A stretch of DNA of 64,000 bases from an uncultured Coriobacteriaceae bacterium (GTDB taxonomy: Bacteria; Actinomycetota; Coriobacteriia; Coriobacteriales; Atopobiaceae): the NCBI GenBank assembly GCA_902793195.1, contig CADBCS010000002.1, positions 1 to 64,000 of the forward strand. The letters are read 5' to 3'. The notes below the pieces were generated by a model, which saw nothing but the letters and a program-made list of their open reading frames with translations, made no database searches and was not told where the DNA came from. A program made the position numbers and the translations under genes. This document shows positions 37,081 to 44,841 of the stretch, in pieces; the stretch's first letter is position 1, and each line of letters opens with the position of its first letter.

Positions 37081-39756
37081 TTAGCCCTTGCGCATGCCGA
37101 GTGCAATGAACAGGTAGCAGCCCACGACGCAGAGCGCCGACATGCCAAGCAGGACTCCCCAGCTCCGCAGCAGATGTTCCATGGTGTGCTCGAACATCTC
37201 GTCCACCTCGGGTGGCTTCATGTCGCGAGTTATCGTCTTCGTCTGCTCGGGAATGTCCACACGCACGTCTTCCTTGAAGTGCTCCTCGTGGGCGTCGATG
37301 GTGACCTCCTGCTTTTGGGGTCCCGCGGGAGTGTCGACCTCCACCTCCTGCGTAAGGTCGGGAAGCTGAATAACCGGCTTCTCCAGGACGTAGCCCTTCT
37401 CGGCGGGAATGGTTATCTCTTCACCGTAAATGAGCAGGTCGAGGCTGTTGAGGTCGGCCGTCGTTCCCAGAGCCTCGATGGCCCAGCGACAGTTGATGGC
37501 GTACGAGATCTTCTCGGTGATGTCGTTGAGCTCGAAGGCGATGCCCGAGAACAGAATCTGCGGCAGGATGAGGATGGGTGCCAGGGCGAGCGCCTTGTCG
37601 GGACTGCGGAAGAGCGCCGACACGAGCAGGCCCAGGCACATGGCCGAGAGGACCGTGAGGTACGTCGAGATGACGAGCTCGAGGGTCGGTGACACAAACG
37701 CGCTCTTGGGCGTTCCCATGGACACGATGAGCCCAGCCACTAGGAGTAGCGTCTGGATGAGACATAGGACGCTGAGGACGAGCACCTTCGACGACAGGTA
37801 GGCGCCGATGCTCAGGCCACCGTCGCATTCCCGTTGCAGGATGTTGTTCTCCTTGCAGATCTCTTGGATGGAGTCGAAGATACCCACCCAAAACGCCGCA
37901 CAGGACAGGGCGAACAGGTAGAACTTCGTGTCCTCGCAGATGTCGAAGACCCCCGAACCCGCAACGATGTTGATGAGTCCTGCCAGCAAGGGGGCTTGCA
38001 GGACCATGAGCAGGAGGCGCGCCCTGTCATTGCACATGAGCTTGGCATAGCGTGCGGAGAGCGTGAGGAACTGCCGCATGAAGCCGATTGACCTCTTGCC
38101 GCCGATGCCTCCCTCGCCAGGCCGCGCGGTCGCCTGCGGCTGTCCGCCGCGCGCGGCGAACTTCTGTTCCCAGAACGCGGGGTTCTCGTCGATCTTTGGG
38201 TAGACGTCCACAAAGTCCGACACGCCAAAGAATGGTAGGGCTTCCTGCGGATTGCCGGCGTAGCACAGCTTGCCGCCCGCCCCCAAAAAGACGACCTGGT
38301 CGCAGAGGTGCAGGTTGAGCGTGGTGTGCGTGACCAGTACGATTGTGCGGCCCTCGCGTGCCATGTCCGCGAGGCTCCTCATGAGCTTGCGCTCGATGCC
38401 GGGGTCGAGGCCCGACGTCGGCTCGTCGAGGAACAGCAGGCGCGGGTCGGCCAGCAGCTCCACGGCAATGGATGCACGCTTCTTCTGGCCTCCCGAGAGC
38501 TTGCCGATATAGTTCTGGCGCACTCCATCGAGCTCGAGCAGGGCAATGACCTCCTCCACGCGCTTCGCGCGCTCCGCAGGAGTGGTGTCGGACTGCATGC
38601 GAAGCTTTGCGGCGTACTTGAGCATGTCCTCCAGTCGCAGATTGTCGTAGACGATGTCCTGCTGAGGCACGTAGCCGATGGAGCTCTTCATCATCTTGTA
38701 GTTGGCATACAGGTCGGTGCCGTCGAGCGCGACGGTCCCCTCGTCTGCCGGCTCACTGCCGTTGAGCTCGTTGAGCAGCGTGGACTTGCCGCACCCCGAA
38801 CCGCCGACGATCGCTACGAAGTCGCCGCGCTTGATGTGGAGCGAGATGTGGTCGGTGGTGATGCGTGTGACCTTGCCGTTCTTGCGATAGCGGACGAGGT
38901 CGCGGGCGTCGATGTCCACGCCGTGCCGTGCGCCCGACATGAGCAGGCAGCCTTCCAGGTAGACCACCTGAGCGTTGCCAAAGGAGATGCTCGAACCCGA
39001 GTAGAGGGGGGTCGGCTGGGTGATGTAGCGCCCATTGATCTTTGTGCCGTTCGTGCTTGCCAGGTCGGTGATCGTCCAGCTCACACCGTCGAACGTGAGG
39101 ATGGCGTGGTGGGACGAGACCGTGGGATCGGGCAGGGAGAGGTCGTTGTCCTCCAGACGTCCTATCGAGATGTCCTTGTTCCTTACGAGCGAGAAGACGT
39201 TCCACACCTGTCCGGCGGCGCTCACCACCATGACGCAACGGGTGGCCCCGCGTCCGGGCACACCGATGCTAATAACGTCGCCAGGCGCGACGCGACACTC
39301 CGTCTGGCGCACGCCGTTGAGGTACAGGCCATTGGTCGAGTTGGTGTCGCGTATGATGCACCATCCACCGGTCATCGAAATAACGCCGTGGTGGCCAGAT
39401 ACCGTGCACGAAGGCGGTTGGACCACGAGGTCGTTGTCGGGTGCGCTGCCAAAGCGAACCCGCTGGTTTTGGTTTGGCGACAACGAGATTTGAGTAATCA
39501 CCTGGCCGTTCTCGACAAACGTGATGGCAATGCCCTGGCCGGGTTGGCTTGGTTGGACAGGCTGTCCCGGGCGAGGCGCCGATGGGCCCTGCTGCGGGGC
39601 GTGGGGCGACGCGAACTGGGTTACGGGCATGTTGGTGCGCGCATTCACCTGTTGCGGCGTTGCCGGTCGGGCTCTGTCGCCGCGAAGGGGGCAACCGCAT
39701 ATGGGACACCGAGTGGCGTCGTCCGGTACGTTGGAACCGCAGTATGCGCAGAACAT
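37081..39756 (-). CDS. Zinc-ribbon/tandem-FHA/ABCG-type transporter (Rv1747-like)
   Basis: The 891-residue protein is a full half-transporter with a signalling front end. It has an N-terminal zinc ribbon (CAYCGSNVPDDATRCPIC), then two FHA domains (residues about 75-175 and 185-275). Phosphothreonine-binding signatures are FGSAPDNDLV...SGHHG...NSTNG and IGRLEDNDLSL...SSHHA...ASTNGT. An ABC ATPase follows (Walker A GGSGCGKST, signature LSGGQKK, LLFLDEPTSGLDPG, H-loop VTHT), then an ABC-2/ABCG membrane domain with six helices. The last extracytoplasmic loop is long and charged. Mycobacterial Rv1747 has the same FHA-ABC plan and is controlled by Ser/Thr phosphorylation. It faces the kinase/vWA/PP2C genes, so it is their most obvious phospho-target. 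Confidence 0.92.
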   Translation of the reverse strand: MFCAYCGSNVPDDATRCPICGCPLRGDRARPATPQQVNARTNMPVTQFASPHAPQQGPSAPRPGQPVQPSQPGQGIAITFVENGQVITQISLSPNQNQRVRFGSAPDNDLVVQPPSCTVSGHHGVISMTGGWCIIRDTNSTNGLYLNGVRQTECRVAPGDVISIGVPGRGATRCVMVVSAAGQVWNVFSLVRNKDISIGRLEDNDLSLPDPTVSSHHAILTFDGVSWTITDLASTNGTKINGRYITQPTPLYSGSSISFGNAQVVYLEGCLLMSGARHGVDIDARDLVRYRKNGKVTRITTDHISLHIKRGDFVAIVGGSGCGKSTLLNELNGSEPADEGTVALDGTDLYANYKMMKSSIGYVPQQDIVYDNLRLEDMLKYAAKLRMQSDTTPAERAKRVEEVIALLELDGVRQNYIGKLSGGQKKRASIAVELLADPRLLFLDEPTSGLDPGIERKLMRSLADMAREGRTIVLVTHTTLNLHLCDQVVFLGAGGKLCYAGNPQEALPFFGVSDFVDVYPKIDENPAFWEQKFAARGGQPQATARPGEGGIGGKRSIGFMRQFLTLSARYAKLMCNDRARLLLMVLQAPLLAGLINIVAGSGVFDICEDTKFYLFALSCAAFWVGIFDSIQEICKENNILQRECDGGLSIGAYLSSKVLVLSVLCLIQTLLLVAGLIVSMGTPKSAFVSPTLELVISTYLTVLSAMCLGLLVSALFRSPDKALALAPILILPQILFSGIAFELNDITEKISYAINCRWAIEALGTTADLNSLDLLIYGEEITIPAEKGYVLEKPVIQLPDLTQEVEVDTPAGPQKQEVTIDAHEEHFKEDVRVDIPEQTKTITRDMKPPEVDEMFEHTMEHLLRSWGVLLGMSALCVVGCYLFIALGMRKG

Positions 39757-39798
39757 CGTGCCTCGATTCTTTGGGAATCATTCAGTGTTGTCAATCGT

Positions 39799-39841
39799 AG
39801 CAGAAGCGACGTCCCGGACGTTGCCGGGGTTTGCCCAGCGT
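39799..39841. repeat. Module-boundary repeat, copy 1
   Basis: The segment AGCAGAAGCGACGTCCCGGA... followed by ...GCCGGGGTTTGCCCAGCG recurs in diverged form at 42845-42885 and 46503-46545. In each case it stands at the downstream edge of an RCC1/peptidase module, so it marks the ends of the duplicated units. Confidence 0.65.
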
Positions 39842-39857
39842 CGTTATCCAATGCGGT

Positions 39858-39952
39858 CGCATGGTTCTTGTGGCGGCGTTGATTGCGTTTGCGGTCGTGT
39901 TGCCAGCCCGTGTCGTGGCCGCCGTGCACCGACCGAGGCGATGGCGGGCTTG
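39858..39952 (+). pseudogene. 3' remnant of a C69-type peptidase gene
   Basis: This stretch encodes MVLVAALIAFAVVLPARVV followed by AAVHRPRRWRA and a stop. It aligns with the C-terminal membrane anchor of the intact C69 peptidase (MALVTAFLACVVVLLACIV then AAVRRLRQ, stop at 44768). DNA similarity continues a few bases past the stop (CTTGAACGCTGC versus CTCGAACGCTGC). The other 550 or so codons are missing. It is the leftover peptidase of the first copy of the duplicated module. Confidence 0.7.
39915..39950. repeat. Direct repeat flanking the low-GC gene, left copy
   Basis: GTGGCCGCCGTGCACCGACC and the following 16 bases match 40984-41019 at about 33 of 36 positions. It is part of the peptidase-gene 3' end. 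Confidence 0.85.
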
Positions 39953-39961
39953 AACGCTGCG

Positions 39962-40888
39962 CTAGAGATGGTCCACCGCCTCCACAAGAATGGCAGCGAG
40001 CTGCTGGGCTATCTCGGGGTCTACAAATCCAGCTATCAAAGCCTCCGTTGCACGCGCCTCACGTTGGGTGGACTCGGTCGTTTCGTGCAAGATTTCAAAC
40101 ACGCCAAGATCAAATGCATACTGCAAGAGCATGGACTCTGCGCGGAGGTCTGGATGCAGGTCGAGTAGGTATCCGGTCAGCTTGCTTTTATGGTTGGCAG
40201 CATGGATGTCGCTGTCTAGGGCCGTCTGCAATGTGGCGGCAAAATGGGGCGAGATGCGAGGAAGTCGATTGCGTGGTGGATCCTGCAAGTGGTGCTCGGT
40301 GTTCGAGTCCAGAGTCTCTTCCTCAATGGGGTCGGGGTCTCGGTAGCTAAGCGTGTATAACTTATCTGGAATGTCTGGGGATTCAATAACGTAAACGAGG
40401 TCGTCCAGCCAAACGCGCACTAGCTCTAGATAATCGTGTGCGTGTGCCCAATCAATTTGGACCCAATAGATAAAGTTGTCAACCTGAGTCGTATCGTATC
40501 CGCCGTCGAGTGTGGCGAATAGAACGTTTTCAAGATCGTACGCCTGTAGCTGTTGCATGAGCATGTCAACCTCATGCTGCTCACGTAATGCTTGGCCGAG
40601 CACCTTCCGACGCAAGCGGTTCTCGAGCCACCCTCCACGATTGGATTGCAACGATATCGTGCGATCGTGTAGCCTTGCGAGCTTCTCGTCGGCGTTTGCG
40701 AGGTAGTCGCAGAGGTTGTAATAAGTGTCGGCGATTGCGTCGACCAACGAGTCTACATCATCCCAGTAATAACCGTAACTTGTGGTGTCAAACTGCAGCG
40801 TCATAAAAGAGTCGGGATCGAATCCCAATTGCTGCGACACCGTGATGCCGCTCGGTAAATGATCCATGGGCACGCCAGTGTTATTCAT
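39962..40888 (-). CDS. Hypothetical protein of low-GC, probably acquired gene
   Basis: No family is recognised in the 308 residues from ATG 40888. The protein is acidic and soluble, rich in helices, aromatic residues and Gln (DIENVL-type and YWVQIDWAHAHDYLELVRVW), with no signal peptide or membrane segment. Base use is clearly more AT-rich than its neighbours (for example around 40340-40460). The gene is antisense to the surrounding module and is flanked by direct repeats (39915-39950 and 40984-41019), all signs of insertion. The ribosome binding site before ATG 40888 is weak, and longer starts up to 41089 are possible but run over repeat sequence. Confidence 0.6.
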   Translation of the reverse strand: MNNTGVPMDHLPSGITVSQQLGFDPDSFMTLQFDTTSYGYYWDDVDSLVDAIADTYYNLCDYLANADEKLARLHDRTISLQSNRGGWLENRLRRKVLGQALREQHEVDMLMQQLQAYDLENVLFATLDGGYDTTQVDNFIYWVQIDWAHAHDYLELVRVWLDDLVYVIESPDIPDKLYTLSYRDPDPIEEETLDSNTEHHLQDPPRNRLPRISPHFAATLQTALDSDIHAANHKSKLTGYLLDLHPDLRAESMLLQYAFDLGVFEILHETTESTQREARATEALIAGFVDPEIAQQLAAILVEAVDHL

Positions 40889-40983
40889 GTTGTCTAGGCC
40901 AATCTCGGTGTTCGTACGGGAGCCCGAACACTCCCCACTGACTCTAGGATAGCAAGAATGTACATGCGTTGGGAACCTGTGCC

Positions 40984-41019
40984 GTGGCCGCCGTGTACCG
41001 ACCGAGGCGATGGTGGGCC
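40984..41019. repeat. Direct repeat flanking the low-GC gene, right copy
   Basis: This right copy (GTGGCCGCCGTGTACCGACC...) encodes the same peptidase tail, AAVYRPRRW. With the left copy it brackets the inserted hypothetical gene. Confidence 0.85.
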
Positions 41020-41136
41020 ACCACTTGCCCACGCTTTTTTGGTATACAGTAAGGAAGCCAAACGATTGGATTTTTCGGTACGCACTCATCGCAGGCTACG
41101 CCTCAGATAACTGCTGGCAGTATGGGTAGATGGTGG

Positions 41137-41235
41137 GCAAGGAGATGTGTTACGGTAGCTGATACAGTCAACGCGAATCCGGACTGGAGCACCCTCAACT
41201 TGGGTGAGTACTATGTGGAGGGATACATTGAGTGA
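41137..41235 (+). pseudogene. Deleted zinc-ribbon membrane protein gene (promoter region fused to last codons)
   Basis: Bases 41137-41175 match the upstream region of the intact zinc-ribbon gene (44795-44833, GATGTGTTACGGTAGCTGAT). Bases 41176-41235 match its last 20 codons (NPDWSTLNLGEYYVEGYIE and stop; compare 46241-46299). The 1.4 kb between them is gone, leaving a clean internal deletion. It sits directly before the intact RCC1-repeat gene. Confidence 0.8.
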
Positions 41236-42718
41236 GGACCTGAGGTCTGCCACGTGTCAGGCGCTACGCTTGCGCGGCGTGGAGGTGTTCGATCAGCCGA
41301 AGGTTTATCTGGGCTTTCTCGCCGATGCGTTGCCCAAAGACTCACTCGAGCTCTCGGTTCTCTACAATCAGTGCGATCAGAGCTGGCTGGGCATATTTGC
41401 ATCAGCCGCGCATGGGGGCACGGCCGATGCGCTGCGCGATGCGGTCATGCGCTCCGAACAGATGCTCATCACACAGCGTGCCATAACTCCCTCTGTGGCG
41501 CAGAGCCTGAGCGCGGACGTCGCGCAAGGCATAGCCGACGCGCTTGGGCTCGACGCGTCCTTTGCGGAGCGTGGCCAAAACAGCCTCGGCGACGGCCTCG
41601 CGTGCGAAAGGCCGGAATGGAATCGCATCGTCGTCAAGCCCTATGACGTAAAGCACGTCACGCGTCCGCAGACGCACGTTCCGTCTGGTAGCCTCGTGCA
41701 GCGTTGGCGGACAGCCACGACACAAAACCGACGGTGCATGGTGGCCGTCCTTGTGGCCGCGCTGATCGGTGTTGGCGTGGTCGTGTGGATGACCTTGCGA
41801 ATGTCTGCCTGCTCGCGGGTGCGCAACATGCTCCTTGACGGCGTGGGACCAACGCATGCCGAGACGTCCGTGAGTGCGGCGGAAGACGCCGATGCGAAGC
41901 ATGCGCCCAGCGTCAAATCCATCTCTGCAAAGGGGGAGGGGACCGTCGGCCTGCTGGATAATGGCACCTTGCGTGCCGTGGGGGAGACGGAATTCGAGAC
42001 CGAACGACGCGTGAACGACATATCGGAATGGCAGCACATCATCGCCGTTTCGCGTGGGGAGACGTTTATCCTGGGCTTGCGCGCGACCGGCAAGATTTCC
42101 ACGATGGGCAGCAACGAGGCCGGACAGTGCAACGTGGGTACATGGACCGACATCGTGTCCGTTGCGGGTGGGGGAGAGCATACCATCGCCTCGCGCTCGG
42201 ACGGCACGGTGCTCGCGGCGGGAAGTAACCACAAGGGGCAGTGCGACGTTGGCGAGTGGAAGAACGTGAAGCTCGTGGCGGCGGGCAAAAACCATAGCTT
42301 GGGGTTACGCGCGGACGGCACGGTGGTCGCGACGGGCGCCAACGCGGCCAAGCAGTGTGAGGTGTCCCAGTGGAAGAACGTAACCTCCGTTGCGGCTGGT
42401 GTATACCATAGCGTTGGCCTGTGCGAGGACGGCACGGTTTTGTCGGCGGGGAGCAATGACAAGGGGCAATGCGACGTCGGTACTTGGACCAACGTATGCG
42501 CGGTGGCCGCGGGGGCCACTTTTACGGTTGGCCTCAGGACGGATGGTACGGTGGTCGCGGCGGGAGACAACGGTGCGGGTCAGTGCGATGTGCAGACGTG
42601 GACCGACGTCGTGGCGATTGCCGCTGGCAACGAGCATACCGTGGGCCTGCGTAAGGACGGAACGCTGCTCACGACCGGAAGCAACGCGCACGGACAGCTG
42701 AACGTGGGAAACTGGTAG
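41228..42718 (+). CDS. RCC1-repeat (BLIP-II-like) membrane protein
   Basis: TTG 41228 is preferred because GGAGG lies six bases ahead and the arrangement is conserved in the second copy; ATG 41213 and GTG 41204 are alternatives. The roughly 496-residue product has an N-terminal cytoplasmic domain (to about residue 160) related to the start of the zinc-ribbon protein at 44842. It has one membrane helix (VAVLVAALIGVGVVVWMTL) and an external part made of about seven 40-residue RCC1/BLIP-II-type repeats. Each repeat contains a variant of LRxDGTVVAxGxNxxGQCDVxxWxxV. Seven such blades form a propeller that binds protein partners. The topology (cytoplasm inside, propeller outside) suggests a surface receptor or inhibitor. 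In the duplicated copy, this gene is deleted. Confidence 0.82.
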   Translation: MSEDLRSATCQALRLRGVEVFDQPKVYLGFLADALPKDSLELSVLYNQCDQSWLGIFASAAHGGTADALRDAVMRSEQMLITQRAITPSVAQSLSADVAQGIADALGLDASFAERGQNSLGDGLACERPEWNRIVVKPYDVKHVTRPQTHVPSGSLVQRWRTATTQNRRCMVAVLVAALIGVGVVVWMTLRMSACSRVRNMLLDGVGPTHAETSVSAAEDADAKHAPSVKSISAKGEGTVGLLDNGTLRAVGETEFETERRVNDISEWQHIIAVSRGETFILGLRATGKISTMGSNEAGQCNVGTWTDIVSVAGGGEHTIASRSDGTVLAAGSNHKGQCDVGEWKNVKLVAAGKNHSLGLRADGTVVATGANAAKQCEVSQWKNVTSVAAGVYHSVGLCEDGTVLSAGSNDKGQCDVGTWTNVCAVAAGATFTVGLRTDGTVVAAGDNGAGQCDVQTWTDVVAIAAGNEHTVGLRKDGTLLTTGSNAHGQLNVGNW

Positions 42719-43013
42719 TGATAACAGGTGTCTTGCGCGCCATGCGTTGAAGCCCGACAGAAACGACGCGGGTGCCACGGGCAACGAGAATGGCGGAGCA
42801 AGTAGCCCAAGCCCATTCCCGATGTGCTTGACCCCACGCAATAGCAAAAGCGACGCACCGGGCGTCGCCAGGGTTTGTCCGGCCGCGCGCAACGGGCGCG
42901 ACGTCCATGCGCGCCCGGCCGAACGACCGAACGTGTGGGGACCTGCCACATGGCTTACAGGTTCCCAACGGTATAATGGTGCCTCACATCGCAATCGAGG
43001 AGGTCCTGTGCAG
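42719..43013. other. Intergenic module boundary with promoter candidate
   Basis: No gene is seen. Bases 42727-42885 are related to 46397-46545 downstream of the RCC1 remnant (for example AAGCCCGACAGAAACGAC versus AAGCCCAACAGAAACGAC, and the boundary repeat at 42845-42885). A TATAAT at 42972-42977 is a likely -10 element for the peptidase gene. Confidence 0.6.
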
Positions 43014-44768
43014 ATGTCTCGGCGCGAAACCCTGCTTTGTTGGTCTGTGGCGTTGCTCACGTTCGTCGCGGCGCTCGCGTGCGCTGCGGTCCCGGCCCTG
43101 GCGTGCACGGCCGTGTATGTGGGCAAGGACGTGAGCGGGGACGGCACCACCATCCTCGCGCGGTCAAACGACTACCAGCAGCTTTGGGCCAATCGCCTGG
43201 AGGTGGTCGAGCGTGTGGAGAACCAGCCCGGGCGCACGATGCCGATAGACCGCGCCGGAACGGTGCGGGTGGAGCTGCCTGCCACGACATACCACTACAC
43301 GGCGACACCTTGGATGGACAGCGCCATCGAGGCGAGCGAGTTCGGCCGCGATGCGACGGCCTGCACCAACGAGTACGGGCTCGCCATGACCATGTCGGTT
43401 ACGGGACACACCAATGACGCGGCGCTCAGCGCGGACGGGCTGGTAAAAGACGGGCTGACGGAGTTTACGGCCTCCGACTTCGTGGTGTGTCAGTGCCAGA
43501 CCGCACGCGATGCCGTTAAGCTGCTCGCGCACATCATCGACGAGTACGGCAGCAGCGAGTGCAACATGGCGCTTATTGCCGATCAGCGGGAAGCCTGGTA
43601 CATGGAGATGTACACCGGTCACCAATATGCCGCCGTCAAGCTCCCCACAAACAAGGTCGCGGCGTTCGGCAACGAGTTCACGCTGGAGTACCTTGCGGAC
43701 TACGAGGATTCCATCACGTCGGGCGATTTGGAGAGCTTGGCAGATGACGCCGGTTTTGCCGTTAGGGGACGTAAGGGCGAACTCAACCTGTTTAAGACGT
43801 ATTCCGGACAGCAGGTGATCTCGCCATACAACCACATGCGCACGTGGGCGGGACACCGCGTGCTGTCCGCCTCCGATGACTACGCCAACTTCAACAACGA
43901 CGACTTCTATCCGCTGTGCTTTGAGCCAAAGGGCAAGGTGACGGTGCGTGACGTGATGGAACTCATGCGCAATCGCTTTGAGGGAACCGAGTACTGTCCC
44001 GACGAGGACGGCCGCACGGACATGCGCGTGATCGGTACCGAGATCGCCATGAGCGTGCACGTTCAGCAGATCTATCACGACCTCCCTGCCAGGATGGCAT
44101 GCGTCACGTGGGAGTGCGTCGGGCCGGCAGTCTACGGCGTCTTTGTGCCGTTGTCGAACGCCTGCGTTGCTCCGGGCGAGTCCTACAACCGCAATCAGCC
44201 TGCGGACGAGACCATGTCGTTCGACACGGACACATACCCGTATTACGCGTTCAAGGAACTCAACACGCTTTGCTCCGAGTTCGAGGACTCCCGCACATAT
44301 GGCGAGCCCGTGAGAAAGCACTGGTCAAAGGCGGAGGATGCCATGGTGCCGACCATGCGGACCGTGCTCGGTCGTGCGGCGAAGATGAAGGATGCGGCTG
44401 CCTCCGCATACGTCAACGCATACTGCAACGCGGTCCAGGAGCAGGCATTTGCCGATGCCAAGGAGCTGTTGAATCAGGTTAGGTGGTACAGCAGCCTCAA
44501 CAGCACGTCGTTTAAGAATCTTCGGGACAGCCAGACGGGCTTTACCACCGAAGAGCGCCGATACCCCGATCCCATTAAGGTGAAGCTCGACGCCTCCGTC
44601 TATGCGCAGGTCCCCGATGCTCAGCATCTCGCGGAAACCGGCACATCAACGAATGCCGCGACGGGCGGCGCCTTCGACGGTCACATGGCTCTTGTGACTG
44701 CCTTTCTCGCGTGCGTGGTGGTGTTGCTGGCCTGTATTGTGGCAGCCGTGCGCCGATTGAGACAATAG
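43014..44768 (+). CDS. Peptidase C69-family dipeptidase, membrane-anchored
   Basis: ATG 43014 follows GAGGAGG by about ten bases; GTG 43008 is possible. The 584-residue protein has a signal peptide ending in PALA, so cleavage exposes C31 (CTAVYVGKDVSGDGTTILAR), the N-terminal nucleophile typical of Ntn-type C69 dipeptidases. Further family motifs are CNMALIADQREAWYMEMY and GTEIAMSVHVQQIYHDLP with VTWECVGPAVYGVFVPL. A C-terminal membrane helix and RRLRQ tail anchor it. It should cleave dipeptides on the outside of the cell, like PepD-type enzymes. It begins the second copy of the module and is intact, whereas the first copy has only its tail. Confidence 0.92.
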   Translation: MSRRETLLCWSVALLTFVAALACAAVPALACTAVYVGKDVSGDGTTILARSNDYQQLWANRLEVVERVENQPGRTMPIDRAGTVRVELPATTYHYTATPWMDSAIEASEFGRDATACTNEYGLAMTMSVTGHTNDAALSADGLVKDGLTEFTASDFVVCQCQTARDAVKLLAHIIDEYGSSECNMALIADQREAWYMEMYTGHQYAAVKLPTNKVAAFGNEFTLEYLADYEDSITSGDLESLADDAGFAVRGRKGELNLFKTYSGQQVISPYNHMRTWAGHRVLSASDDYANFNNDDFYPLCFEPKGKVTVRDVMELMRNRFEGTEYCPDEDGRTDMRVIGTEIAMSVHVQQIYHDLPARMACVTWECVGPAVYGVFVPLSNACVAPGESYNRNQPADETMSFDTDTYPYYAFKELNTLCSEFEDSRTYGEPVRKHWSKAEDAMVPTMRTVLGRAAKMKDAAASAYVNAYCNAVQEQAFADAKELLNQVRWYSSLNSTSFKNLRDSQTGFTTEERRYPDPIKVKLDASVYAQVPDAQHLAETGTSTNAATGGAFDGHMALVTAFLACVVVLLACIVAAVRRLRQ

Positions 44769-44841
44769 CAGGCTCGAACGCTGCCAGTTAGGCGCAAGGA
44801 TGTGTTACGGTAGCTGATAAAGTCGACGCGCGGAGATGGTT

